A DNA stretch of 64,000 nucleotides from Planoprotostelium fungivorum (taxonomy: Eukaryota; Evosea; Variosea; Cavosteliida; Cavosteliaceae), in NCBI GenBank assembly GCA_003024175.1, contig MDYQ01000105.1:1-64000 (forward strand), written 5' to 3'. Shown piece by piece: positions 13,153 to 24,333 of the stretch (position 1 is its first letter; the number at the start of each line of letters is the position of its first letter). A model generated the notes under the pieces. That model did not search any database. It was not told where the DNA came from and worked only from the letters and a program-made list of their open reading frames with translations. Position numbers and translations under genes: made by a program.

Positions 13153-14993
13153 TTACTTGTGCTGACTATCTGTCGGAACAACAGCTGCTGTTGTATCCAC
13201 TCGGTGGTCAGCCAATAGCGCTCGCGCTGTGGTGCTACCTGGCGCATGTTTGATGGCGTACTGATCGTTTACTGATGGCTCTTCACGAGGATCGGTCAAC
13301 AGCAGCTGCACTGTCATGGCATGTCCTTCATATGATGCATTCTTGATAGCCTCCTGGTTGCGTACAGATGGATTGACACGAGAGTCAGCCAAAAGTAGCC
13401 GTATCACTTTACTATGTCCGTTTGCGGCTGCCTTTCTGAAGGCCTTGAGAATCAGCCAAAAGTAGCCGTATCACTTCAAGATGTCCATTTGCAGCTGCCC
13501 ATCTGAAGGCAACCCTTTTGTCTCTTGCTGATGGATCCACACGAGAATCAGCCAAAAGTAGCCGTATCACTTCATGATGTCCGTTTGCGACTGCCCATCT
13601 TAGGGCCTCGTTGTCTCTTGCTGATGGATCCACACGAGGATCAGCCAAAAGTAGCTGTACCACTTCATGATGTCCATTTGATGCTGCCCATCTGAAGGCC
13701 TCGTTGTCTCTTGTTGACAGATCCACACGTGGATCGGACATCAGTGTCCTTACCAATTTGATCAAGCCCATGCATGAGGCATAACGGATAGTGATGTTGT
13801 CTATAACTGATGGATCTGCAAGTGGATGTGACAGAAAGAGCCGCTCAAGATCTTCCCAGTCCTCTGTGTCTACCTTCTCACATGCTTGTGTGTAAAGAAG
13901 GTCTCCCCAAGCTACTTTCATCTCATGATACCACAGCAGATCTACGACTTCTGTGCATCTGCGTTTCTCTGCTCTTCTGATGGCTTCATAATTCCGTGCA
14001 AAAGGATCCACCAGAGGATGAGACAGCAGGAGTTGTACAACTTCAGTGTATCCCTTGAATGCAGCCTCTATGATGGCTTCGTTGTTGTTTGCCGACGGAT
14101 CCACTCGCGGATCGTTCAAGAGCAATCGCACTACCTGCTTGCATCCGCCCCGTGATGTAGTCTTGATGGCCTCCTGATGGTTTGCTGATGGATCCACACG
14201 AGGATTGGTTAACAGCAGCTGCACTACCATGGCATGTCCTCCAGATGATGCCTTCTTGATAGCCTCCTGGTTGCGCACGGATGGATCCACACGAGGATCA
14301 GCCAAAAGTAGCCGTACCACTTCAAGATGTCCCTTTGCAGCTGCCCATCTGAAGGCCTGGTTGGCTTCTGTTGATGGATCCACACGAGGATCAGCCAAAA
14401 GTAGCCGTACCACTTCAAGATGTCCCTTTGCGGCTGCACATCTGAAGGCCTTGTTGTCTTCTGTTGATGGATCCACACGAGGATCAGCCAAAAATAGCCG
14501 CGCCACTTCATGATGTCCGCTTGAGGCTGCCCAACTGAAGGCAACCCTTTTGTCTCTTGCTGATGGATTGACACGAGGATCGCTCAAGAGTATCCGTACG
14601 ATCTCGATTGAACCATCTCCACAAGCCATTCGAATTGGCTCATTGTCTCGTACAGATGGATCTAGCTCTCCGCGAGTCAAGAGGAAGCGAACAGAGTCTA
14701 CCTTGCAGCCTCTCACAGCCAGAAGCAGATCATCTTTGGTCAGCCAGTCAGTGAAGCCGTCCACTGACGTCGTCAGAAGAGAGAACAGTTTGTGACATCT
14801 TCTCACCGATGTCTTTCCACAGCTTGCACGTGCTGCGAAGGAGAGCAAACTGTTTCCTCCTCCTTGTGTTGTGTGACTCAGAGCTGGATGCTGTCTTCTT
14901 CTGATGTAGCTGGACCTGCGGTTCGATACCTCTGTTGAGCACAGTGTGTAAGATGACTCGTGTGATGTCGTGGCTGGTGATTATCCCGTTCAT
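13153..14993 (-). CDS. F-box-like / ankyrin-repeat protein, copy B (3' end out of frame)
   Basis: ATG at 14993 (NGIITSHDITRVILH), F-box-like segment FALLRSTCKLWKDI, a 43-nt intron, then about 13 ankyrin repeats to 13412. A non-repeat spacer, MKVAWGDLLYTQ...WEDLERLF, splits the array; copies D and H keep a related spacer. Near 13445 about 26 bases that would encode the DPRVDPSARDN link are missing. The frame runs into a stop at 13412, while the remaining repeats and the family's usual C-terminus (ending PTDSQHK, stop at 13153) continue in another frame. The loss lies between near-identical DNA repeats, as expected from unequal exchange. A truncated protein of about 460 residues could still be made. 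Confidence 0.75.
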
Positions 14994-15080
14994 CGTCACT
15001 TGTCTTCTCTGCCGATTAGAAAGAAGAGATGAGCTGCGTGTGCAAGAAGGTGTTGTGTGAGGATTTGTGGTGGCAGTGAT

Positions 15081-15143
15081 CCAGAAGAAAATGCGCGGAG
15101 TAGTTCAGAAGAAAATGCGCGGAGTCATTCAGAAGAAAATACA
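15081..15143 (-). promoter_or_regulatory. Tandem 24-nt upstream motif of ankyrin copy B
   Basis: Two full and one partial copies of CAGAAGAAAATGCGCGGAGT on the plus strand, ending about 90 bp upstream of the copy B start. In sense orientation the unit reads ACTCCGCGCATTTTCTTCTG. The same unit lies upstream of copy H in the matching orientation, with a degenerate version upstream of copy A. Its position and its conservation among paralogues suggest a promoter element. Confidence 0.5.
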
Positions 15144-15430
15144 AAGAGAAAGGAAAGGAAAAACGGAATGTGATGAAAGACGTGATCTTCAGAACCAAAT
15201 GAAGCAGAGAGTGCTTGTCAACAACTGGAGACTATGTATGCTCTCTATCTAGAATATCTACATCACATTGACAGTGCGTGGATGATGTGGACGATGATGT
15301 TATCTTCTTTGCGATCGAAAAGGAAGCACCTGCTATCCGATTAGCGGTCGGTATCCTACTTCATGATTCAGTAAGGGTTCAGAATGCCTTCAGAGAATAA
15401 AATGGATGGCAGCTCGCGCCTTCTAGCCAT
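15144..15430. other. Intergenic, no gene seen
   Basis: Lies between the 5' flank of ankyrin copy B and the beginning of fragment C. Nothing with coding or RNA character was recognised. Confidence 0.5.
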
Positions 15431-16210
15431 CCGGAAGTGTCGACGCATCATCACAATATCGAACTTGTCGAGCTTCTACTGTCCCAGTCAGTGGTGCTGA
15501 AGTGGTAGAACTTCTCTTGGCAGATCCTCGTGTAGATCCGTCTGCAGACAACAGCACAGCGTTCTGTAACGCTGCGTCCTGTGGCGATATCAAGGCACTA
15601 CAAGCTGTCTGGACCGACCCCCGCGTAGATGCATCGACATGAAACAACAAGGCCATTCGAGATTCAGCTTCACATGGTCATATCGAGGTCGTACAGCTAC
15701 TCTTGTCCGACGATTGTGTGGATCCAACCGCACAGGACAACGAAGCGGTCAGACTGGCAGCCAGCCATGGTCACAGTGAAGTGGTGCGGGTACTGTTGGC
15801 CGATCCTCGTGTGGATCCATCAGCACACAACCAGGAGGCCATAAAGGAATCATCATCTCGAGGCCACGCCATGATCGTGCAGCAGCTCTTGGCCGATCCA
15901 CGTGTAGATCCGTCAGCAGACGACCAGTATGCCATCCGATGCGCTAGAAATCCCGACACAGTGCGAGTGCTGTTGGTCGATCAACAAGTGACCCAACAGC
16001 ACGAGACAACGAAGCCATCAGCAGTGCCATAGAAAGAGATCAGACTGAGAAGTTACAGCTTCTGCTATCTCATCCTCTCGTGGGTCCATTCGCACGAGAT
16101 GGCACAATCATGAACAGTGCCTTGCATAGAGGACACGATGAGATATTGCAGCTGCTATCAGATCATTCAGCACAAGTCAGCAGAAGAGAAGTGGATGGAT
16201 TACAAGAGTA
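15430..16210 (+). pseudogene. Ankyrin-family fragment, copy C
   Basis: Plus-strand repeats related to copies A-H, beginning without the F-box-like exon. Recognisable units include VVELLLADPRVDPSADN, VVRVLLADPRVDPSAHN and IVQQLLADPRVDPSADD, then the family C-terminus (LQLLLSHPLVGPFARD... LQLLSDH). The frame changes at least twice and an in-frame stop occurs near 15640, so no continuous protein is encoded. The 3' flank resembles that of copy H (ATGGATGACAAGAG-like, ATATAAACTGATC-like), so C is probably a decayed relative of H. Confidence 0.8.
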
Positions 16211-17432
16211 ATATAAACCGATCAGCCGTGTTTTCATCTGTATCATATCTTGCTCACTGTGTATCACGTCCTCGAGGAGACAGCTCTCACCCGATGATGA
16301 AGGACGAACGTGATGATGAAGGTGATGCAGATGTCATCTGTGATGGAAGCTGAGAGATTTGAATCTCTTCTCTGTCATTTGGCCGTGATGGCGAGAGATG
16401 ATGTCTTCTAGCTGGACGTGCGATGTTTCAGCCATCCTGATTTCTCACCTCTACAATGTCAGGTGATGAAGTTTGAAGGGAAAAGATGAGATGAAGAGAC
16501 GAGATGGTTCGATGTGATGAGATCAAGTGAGATGAAGAGATGAAGAAAGGCGGTGAAATACCTGGAAGGAACGGTAGTCTGTGGCTCTCTTTCTGTTCGA
16601 CTTCTATTCTGAGAGGATACACTCGTCAGTCTCCACTTCTGATCGAGAAGATCTTCACGCTGGAAGAGATCAGATGCAGATTCTTCTCGAAGGGTTGGTT
16701 CAGTCTCGATACCTCTCGGTAAGCTTCGCCGGCTGCCCATCGGTCGTTGACGAGGTCAGATCTGTTGCTTGGACATTATCATCATCATCATCTTTCCATT
16801 AGAGCAGACGACAGATGACGAACGGTCTCCTTACCAGTCACGATGTTATCAGAGTCATGTTACACGGACCTCTCACATTGTAGCTCATAGAATGGTTTGA
16901 TCGATAACTCGCGCTCTGGACTTACTGTCTTGTCCGTTCACCAGAGAGTTCGATGATGAGATCGCGATTTGTCTTTCTCTCGCTACATCTTATTCTGAAT
17001 ATGACAAATCCATTCCAGCCAGCGTAACTCCTGCCGTGAGGAGATAGATCGCAATCTGATGATGTGCTGCTTTATCACTGAAACACTGGTGCATTACCCC
17101 ACCATCGGCCGATGAACGACAAGGACATAGGGATACAAGAACATCCTGATAGTCTCACACCCCAAACTTCACCTTGGACACCCTAGCACAAACCCAGATG
17201 TCTTTATCCAGCTTCTATTAACCATCCCTCTTTATTCTTTTCACGCTCGTGTGCATGTGTGCCAGGGGACCGCGAAGAGGGAAGCACGAGAGGTTTCGCA
17301 GAAATATCGGAAAAATTTGAACCCGTTCAAGAGAACGTCCTATTTCCTTCCTTGTGATATCCTTCAGCAGAACCATCCCCACGCCATCACGAACAACGAA
17401 CGCCTATCTATCCATCTGCAAGCGTTTAGAAC
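16211..17432. other. Mostly gene-free stretch with one ankyrin-family N-terminal relic
   Basis: Short open frames occur on both strands around 16430-16800 (for example a plus-strand frame MALFLFDFYSERIH...), with intron-like signals, but none shows a recognisable domain and I do not call a gene. The only identifiable element is the 16816-16885 relic listed separately. Confidence 0.45.
16816..16885 (+). pseudogene. Relic of the ankyrin-family first exon
   Basis: Reads MTNGLLTSHDVIRVMLHG before a stop, closely matching the N-terminus of copy A (MTNGLITSHDVTRIILY). No F-box-like cysteine segment and no ankyrin repeats follow, so only the start of the first exon survives. Confidence 0.7.
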
Positions 17433-20240
17433 ATGAAGGTGACGGTGTGAGTTGGGATGTGGCTGATATGTGGTCACAGGGAGTGGTACATTTTCAACAA
17501 CTTCTCGTCTTGTTCTTTTTCTCTGTGCAGATTTATCTATCTTCTTCTCAGCCCGTACCTTATTATGCAACTTTGGTGCTGACTGGGGATTATGATACCC
17601 GACCGGACGACTTTGAAACGAGCACAGTGGGAACCATTGCAGTCCATTACGGTAGATCAGTGAGCCAGAAACAGCTGTTTCAATCGTCTTAGGGATGTTT
17701 TGCAGGTCACCGTCTACGACTATACCGGCTCGAACTCGACCAACATCGTCATCCATTACTCCGTCTTGATCAATACGACGGGAGACATTTCCAATGACCT
17801 CATTTACATTCAGACACCGCTCAGGAGCTGGATCAGCAAGGGCTTTCCAGTACCTTGGAACAACCCCACCATCACTTATCCTGTCGTAGTCTCTGTGAAC
17901 ACAGCCGTGGGAGACCCGAAGCCCACTCAATCTCCTACCACACAATCACCGACCACTCAATCTCCAACGACTATTGTCATCGTTCCAACGAGCTCGGTCA
18001 CCCCAACTTCGAGTGTGCAGCCTACTTCTAGCGTGCAATCCACATCGAGCGCGCAGCCCACTTCATCTTCCAGTAGTAGTGTTCCATCGACATACACATT
18101 GACAACGTCCAATGGTATCACGACCGTCATCATCCCCACAACATCTCGGGCGAGCTCATCTTCCACCTCTACGACCTCCGCCGCAGCCACATCTTCCAAC
18201 TCCATCGAGACCACCACGTGAGATCCTCATCTCATCCTCCATGCTAACCCACATCAGAGCCAGCGTCACTTACGTCTCAACATCTGGAACTGTCTCTGTC
18301 AACGCGAACTACTCCGCAGTTGTCATCTCGAACTTTCAATCATCTGCCCAGAGTCAACTCGAAAAGTGGTTCGCATCGGTCCAATTCTCATCCATCAGCA
18401 TCACGTCCATCCGATCTGGTTCCATCATCACCGATTACACCATCAACAACTATCCATCTCAGTATCAGAGTCAAGTCGAGAATCTCTCCAACCAGCTCGC
18501 CTCTTCCACCTTCGCTGGTTACCCCGTCATCTCATCTCAAGTGGGCCCCGTCAATCGCCAGCAAGATTCCACGTCCACAGGTGAATTTCATTTTATTCTA
18601 TTTTATTGTTTCTCACGAGAGAAGGCGGAAGCTCGCCCGTCGGCGCCATCGTGGGAGGAGTCGTGGGAGGAGTCGTCGGGCTCGCTGCCATCATCGTCAT
18701 CATCTTCATCATCGTCCAGAGGAGAAGCAGAAACAAGAATAAGGACGATGTAGAAGCGGGGGAGAGCATGAAGGAGGTCATCTCACAGTCTCCATCCTAC
18801 GAGTTGGCTGTTCCCATGCTGAAGAATATCGTGGTGCAGGAGGAGCTCGGCTCAGGCAAATTTGGAAAGGTGAGCCCCTCGCGAAAACAATAAAACGAAA
18901 TAAAATCATTTTCGAAAATTGAATCTCGGCCCAGGTATACAAAGGAACGTGGAACCACACAACTTTCGTCGCTCTCAAATGCACTCGTGCCGATGGTAAA
19001 GACGAATTCTACAACGAGATGAAGATCCTCCTGTGAGTCCCAAATCGATTTTCCCGCCAAAACTGACTCTACCAGCAAATTGAACCACCCCAACGTCGTG
19101 CGAGCCATCGGTGTCTTCAAGAACCTCGTGGACACCTTCTTAGTCATGGAGTATCTGTCCAAGGGCTCGCTTTGGGACTTTTTACGTACGACGGATATTC
19201 GCGGAAAACTCACAGAATTGGACCTCTTGAACATGTGTGCACACGTGGCTGCGGGACTTCATTACCTGGAGGACAGGAACATCGTTCACAGGTGAGAGTA
19301 TGTCGTATGGAAGGCTCTAACGTTATCACAGAGATCTCGCCGCCAGAAACTTGTTAGTCACGGAGGTAGACATCTCTCCATCATCATGATCATCATCCGC
19401 ATCACGATCGTATCCATCATCATCAGACGCGATCGTCATCGCGATGATCACCGATTCACCCTCACAGATCGACGGGAGATTCATCATCAAGATCGCCGAT
19501 TTCGGTCTCTCACGTGAAGTCCATGGTGTCCTCAACGCATCAACTGATCAGATACCCGTCAGATGGTCTCCACCTGAAGTCATCCAGAACAACCAGTACA
19601 GCACCAAGTCAGACGTGTGGTCGTTCGCTGTCGCAGTGTGAGTTGACTTCTTTTCATGTGATTTATTTATTTGATTATTCGTTCATTCTACAATGAATTC
19701 ATGATCAAGTGATTTATAATTATACATACATCTTATTTCCCGCCAAAAAAATCCCGCCGAAATCTTCCCGCCAAAAAGGGTCACAGGAACTGACTCGTTG
19801 TAGATGGGAGATCTTCACCTACGGAGAGGCACCTTACGTTGGACTGTCTAACGTGGATGCCGTAGAGGCCGTCATGAGAAAGGGTCTGCGTCTGTCTAAA
19901 CCCAACAACTGCCCCGACGAGCTCTACGACATCATGCTCAAGTGCTGGCTGCCTGATCCTACCTTAAGACCTTCTTTCAACTCCATCTGGCAGTGTCTTA
20001 CGGTCATGATCGACGACAGGAGGGGAGATCTTCCACCAGTAGTCGTCCACGGTAGAGTCATGCCGAGGACCGAACAGGTGCACCATCATCGTCATCGTCT
20101 AAAGCTCATGTGGACAGGTGCACACGTATATGGCCCTGCCGAATCTTCAGCAGCAAGAAGAGGACAGATACACGAGGACGGAGGAAGTGGAGACGCAGTA
20201 TATAAGAACCAGCTCTGGGGTCAACCCATCTGAGATATGA
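17433..20240 (+). CDS. Receptor tyrosine kinase with SEA-like ectodomain
   Basis: The signal peptide (MKVT, then LLVLFFFSVQIYLSSSQ after a first short intron) opens the extracellular part. A Ser/Thr/Pro-rich mucin-like stalk follows (TQSPTTQSPTTQSP, SSVQPTSSVQSTSS; about 17920-18220). Next comes a SEA-like module containing ISITSIRSGSIITDYTI, then a single transmembrane helix (VGAIVGGVVGGVVGLAAIIV) with a basic stop-transfer RRSRNKNK. The kinase domain shows [66 protein letters not shown] and CWLPDPTLRPSF. HRDLAARN and the P-V-R-W-x-x-P-E segment are tyrosine-kinase hallmarks rather than TKL ones. The tail holds several Tyr residues (DRYTRTEE, TQYIRTSS). TGA at 20238-20240, with AATAAA next. 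Ligand unknown. Confidence 0.88.
19737..19782 (+). promoter_or_regulatory. Cluster of three CCCGCC(A/G)AA motifs in an intron
   Basis: Within one intron of the receptor kinase gene the sequence reads TTTCCCGCCAAAAA, ATCCCGCCGAAAT and CTTCCCGCCAAAAA in a row. Another TTTTCCCGCCAAAAC lies in an earlier intron near 19050. The core equals the E2F/DP consensus TTTSSCGC with flanking A-run. Function in an intron is unproven. Confidence 0.4.
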
Positions 20241-20435
20241 ATAAAAACGAAGACATTGAATGTTTCTCATCACATCATGTGTGGTTGTTGGTCTGAATAC
20301 GAGTGACACGGAACATTGTGGTCGAAAGATGAATCACGATGGTCGTCCATCGAAAGATTTCGACACCGAACAAGAGGAGAGAAGATAGACAAGTGTTCCG
20401 TTTCGATGCAATATTTATAAATAAGATCATTTGGA

Positions 20436-20909
20436 TCACAGATCCAGATAAGGGAAATCGAGTGTCAAGATGAGCTTCTCCAGAGGTACACTCCTCCTCA
20501 TCCTGGCTGGTAGTTCTGCGATGGGTGCAAGTCTATATGAGTACTCTGATATGCTCGTGTCCATCGTTGAGAAATTATACGCATCCATTCCAGCCGTTCG
20601 TGGTCTCTCAATGGGTTTTGATGGTTGCACGGTGAGTGGTTGCAGGAGTCGTGGACTCTTCAGAGGTCTCGGACTGTTCATTGTCACGTTGCTGTTGTCG
20701 ATGGATGATTGGGGGGATGATATGGCTGATAGGACGATGGTGGGTGTGAGTGAGACGATAGGTGGAACTATCTTTTCTCTAACTCTTTCGAGGTCGGTCG
20801 TGGTGTTGCCTCTTACGAAGGGAGCCTTTCTCGATCGTGATGGCGCCTCTGTTGGTGCTCTCTTCCTCCAAAACTTTTCGTCCTCCATGCTGGCAACTTG
20901 TGGGCTCAT
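20436..20909 (-). CDS. Hypothetical basic Pro/Ser-rich protein
   Basis: The open frame begins at ATG 20909 (MSPQVASMEDEKFWRKRAP) and ends FPYLDL with stop at 20436. Composition is rich in Pro, Ser, Arg and Thr, with segments such as RSRKAPFVRGNTTTDLERV and SPRPLKSPRLLQPLTVQ, typical of a disordered regulatory protein. The complementary strand is also open for 179 codons, but its translation is a hydrophobic and glycine mix with no domain and lacks the low-complexity coding look. There may be an upstream exon, since the frame is open to about 20963. It ends tail to tail with the receptor kinase and starts divergently to the Dpy-30-motif gene. No function assigned. Confidence 0.5.
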   Translation of the reverse strand: MSPQVASMEDEKFWRKRAPTEAPSRSRKAPFVRGNTTTDLERVREKIVPPIVSLTPTIVLSAISSPQSSIDNSNVTMNSPRPLKSPRLLQPLTVQPSKPIERPRTAGMDAYNFSTMDTSISEYSYRLAPIAELPARMRRSVPLEKLILTLDFPYLDL

Positions 20910-21215
20910 GTATATGTTATTTTTGTTTCTACCCTCTGCTGAGCGTGACCTTGTCTGCCCCAAGCTTGAAAAAGGCTCTCCTGATTCTGGGCCCAGGCCT
21001 ATTATGTGAGTTTTCCCCTATTCTCTAGGCGATTAAGTGGAAGGGAGCATCCCTTACCCTGACCTGTGCTTTCGTTCGGCATAGTATCGGCGAGACTCAG
21101 GTGAGGCTGAGGTTGTTCCGTAATTACGAGTTTGGCTGTGTTAAAATTCCGCCACGAGCTATTTTTAACATGGCCAAACTTAGCGCAAGAATTCGTAACA
21201 GACACATCATCGACG

Positions 21216-22429
21216 ATGGATGCTCAGTATCTGTCCGATAACGTGGGTGCTCCACTTTCCAAGGCATTGGCGAGCTGCACCTTACTGCGACCTGAAGATC
21301 CCGTGGAATATGTCGCTCTCTACTTGTTAAAATACGTTCAAAATTGGGAGAATGTTCAAAAGGTGTGATTCTATCCTGGCGATCTCTGCATTATAATAGA
21401 TGTGCACTCTCATATGAGGTGACGGTTGAATATCATCAAGGAAAAAGAAGTACAAACTCAATTAGAAGAAGAGAAGAAATATCATCAACAACAGCAAGAG
21501 TATGAAGCCCTCAGAGTGGCTGAAGAGGCCAGATCAAAAGCGGAGGGAAAGCAAAAGCATTACGAAGATCAGTTGAACAAACAACGTCAACTGTTTCGAA
21601 ATCTAGAAGACAAGGTCGAAGCATTAGACAAAGAAGCCGCAGATGACGCATCCGCCAACACATATCGTCCTCCATTGCATCATCGCAGAGAGAAGGAGAA
21701 CACGTATCGAAGCTTCCTCACCTCTTTCGAAGACCATCTGCCGCGATATCTGTTAGGAGAAGTCAGCGACCTGGCCTCACACGAAGAAGATGATACCCCT
21801 AAAGAGCCCTCAGACGATAAGAAGAGATTAGCTCAGGCGATCCTGCTCCTCTTGGGACAAAAGCGAGATGATGTTGTCAAGTGGAGAAGAGCTGCGAGAG
21901 AGATCAAGAAGTCGCAGGCCACTCTGACGCAGAGAATTCACAAGTATTCTTGTTTGACCAGGCAGCCCATCAAGCGTTTCGCGTGAGCGATTGTCTCGAC
22001 TGAACATCGTCGCCATCACAAATCATCAACACATCCTGAGCAGCTTTCAGTTATTTGAACAACCTCTTATCACTCGTGGACGTTTCATCTCACAGAGAAA
22101 ACAAGAGCGAATTTGGACTCGTTCTCATCTATGATTGGCTGCAGACGATCTCTCTCCTGAGAAGAGAAGCACAGCACAATCGAAGTGTAAAATTGGGTGA
22201 GGCCACACAATATGCACTGTAGAGGTTTACGCTTTCAGGTATCCAAGTGAAAGAAGAGCCAGAGCTGCACTTTGGTTCCGAAGATGAAGAAGATGAAGAC
22301 GATGAACAAGACAATTTGGAATTCTTCCTCACGGAGGATAAAGAACCTGAGACGAGCGATGAGAGACAAGAAGAAACGGAAGAGACGGAGGGTGAAGAGG
22401 GAGAAGAAGTGGAGGAGAGTGATGCATAA
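21216..22429 (+). CDS. Dpy-30-motif coiled-coil protein
   Basis: ATG at 21216 (MDAQYLSDNVGAPLSKAL). The first exon contains YLSDNVGAPL...RPEDPVEYVALYLLKYV, which fits the Dpy-30/RIIa-like dimerisation helix pair found in COMPASS subunit Dpy-30, adenylate kinase 7 and several axonemal proteins. A long coiled coil follows (KEKEVQTQLEEEKKYHQQQQ), then helical exons and a strongly acidic tail (GSEDEEDEDDEQDNLE) ending at 22429. Four exons join in frame. Without a catalytic domain, an anchoring role is more likely than enzyme activity. SPAG6 in the same window makes a ciliary role plausible, but that is inference. Confidence 0.7.
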
Positions 22430-22859
22430 AGGTATAGATGTCTGTGTTCATCGTCACGGTGATGATCGTTGAGATGGTGCTGTGAAGGTAGAGAGGCGAA
22501 CCATTATTCTCGTTCGGTGAGGTGTATTTCGTGCAACGGTTGTTCGTTGATGACCGTACCACAACACACAACAAAGCCATTCTTCACTCTCCATCTCTCT
22601 GATAATCACAAATGTCATTTGCTGTTTCAGCCGAGCTGACAAGACGAGGATGGAACAGGAGCTGGCGATGAGTCACAATCGTTCGTGCTACCAGCCTCTC
22701 CCTCCATAGGGGTCAATTTTTGGCGGAACAAAGAGTCTTCCCAACACTTGTGATATCTTGATCCAAAATAGATTCTTTTCTTTTCTTTGTCTACGAACAT
22801 CGTGTGGGAGTGATCGAACATGATAGAGTTAACGAGGCCATCTGCGATTGCTCTTGAGC

Positions 22860-23770
22860 GATCCGCGAGTGGATCCGTCAACAAAGCCATCATAGAGGCT
22901 GCATCCAATGGCTGACTACTTCATCCTCTCCCTCATATGACGCCTTTCTGATGGCCTCGTTATCTTTTGCTGATGGATCTACACGAGGATCATTCAAAAG
23001 TAGCTTGACTACTTCATCTCTTCCCTTATGTGACGCCTTATGAAGCCATCAGAACAGCAGCGAACGGACGCACAGAAGTCATGCAACTGCTCTGGTATCA
23101 CGAGATGAAAGTAGCATGGGGAGACCTTCTTTACGCACAAGCACGTGAGAGGGCGCACATAGAGGACTGGGAAGATCTTGAGCGGCTCTTTCTGTCACAT
23201 CCGCTTGCAGATCCATCAATCGTAGACAACGCCACTATCCGTTACGCTGCATACATGGGCTTGATCGAATGGGTGAGGACACTGATGTCCGATCCACGTG
23301 TGGATCCGTCAGCAAGAGGCCTTCAGGTATGCACCATAAGAGGGACATCATGAAGTAGTACGGCTACTTTTGGCTGATCCTCGTGTGGATCCTTCAACAC
23401 AAGACAACGAGGCCTTGATGGAGGCAGCCGCAGAAGGACATCATGAAGTGGTACGGCTACTCTTGGCTGATTCTCGTGGGGATCTATCAACAGAAGACAA
23501 CGAGGCAGCCGCAACGGACAACATGAAGTGATGCGGCTGCTTTTGGCTGATTCTCGTGTGGATCCATCTGTACGCAAGCAGGAGGCTATCAAGAAGGCAT
23601 CATCTGAAGGACATGCCATGACAGTGCAGCTGCTGTTGACCGATCCTCGTGTAGATCCATCAGTAGACGATCAGTACGCCATCAGACATGCGACAGATAG
23701 AAACACAGCGCGAGTGCTATTGGCTGATCACCGAGTGAATCCAACAGCAACAGATAGTCAGCACAAGTAA
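22860..23770. pseudogene. Rearranged ankyrin-family locus, copy D
   Basis: Three ankyrin-derived blocks in alternating orientation. A short plus-strand piece (about 22860-22913) reads AIIEAASNG. A minus-strand block (about 22920-23030) contains the antisense of VVKLLLNDPRVDPSAKDNEAI. A plus-strand block (23033-23770) carries the conserved spacer MKVAWGDLLYAQ...WEDLERLF, several repeats with at least two frame changes around 23330-23530, and the family C-terminus ending PTATDSQHK. The last 180 codons' worth of DNA and the 3' flank match fragment F and copy B. The order of blocks requires at least one inversion. Confidence 0.8.
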
Positions 23771-24333
23771 GCCAACAGAAGTCGATTGCAGACAAGAGAG
23801 ACATAATCTGATCTGTCGTACAATCCTGTCCTTTCTTTGTCTTTTGATCACTGACGGGGTCAACGTATGGTCTTTTTTTTTTATGGCGAGAAGTGAAATG
23901 AACCTGTGCATGACTCAGGACCATGATTTGAATCTCGGATGGTATGGTAGCTTATGTATTCTACGCCGCAGACGATCTACATGTGTCGCTCTCTCCGTTT
24001 CGTTGCATTGTTATGTCTAACGCACAAGGTACAAAGAGGATGCATCAGAACCCACAGCCTTCTTCTTTTACGGAGGAAACGAGTAGAAACATCTGCTGCT
24101 CAGAGCGAGAAGGTAAAGACTGTCTCATGATGTGAGAATACGATCGTTATCTCAATGGACCTCCCATCAATTCTCGTTCATCATTTCAATTACATTCGCT
24201 AATTTGCTTCGATGAATGAAGATTATCGCAGGGAGACACTCGTGACCTCTAAACATGATCACTATCTTTAACGGTATCGTCTAACCAAAGAAACAAATAA
24301 GATGGACTCGTTCTATATAGATATACTGTCTTC
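23771..24333. other. Intergenic with shared ankyrin 3' flank
   Basis: 23771-23875 matches the 3' flanks of copies B and F (GATCTGTCGTAC and GGGTCAACG blocks). 23937-23980 is an inverted copy of 49441-49487. No gene seen. Confidence 0.6.

Noticed and set aside
14205-14513. Repetitive open frames on the strand opposite ankyrin arrays (DGSTRGSAKSSRTTS pattern)
   Set aside because: They are antisense readings of the 93-nt ankyrin units. The period and composition follow the sense repeats, and there is no independent start or splice support.
13412-14848. Possible CRISPR-like array, because of regular 93-nt direct repeats
   Set aside because: The repeats are in-frame ankyrin codons in a eukaryotic gene with introns; there are no unique spacers and no cas genes.
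16428-16802. Possible small genes on both strands around 16430-16800
   Set aside because: Intron-like signals exist on each strand, but no reading gives a recognisable or clearly continuous protein.
20470-21009. 179-codon plus-strand open frame
   Set aside because: It is opposite the Pro/Ser/Arg-rich minus-strand frame, which has better coding character. The plus frame shows no domain. Not excluded entirely.
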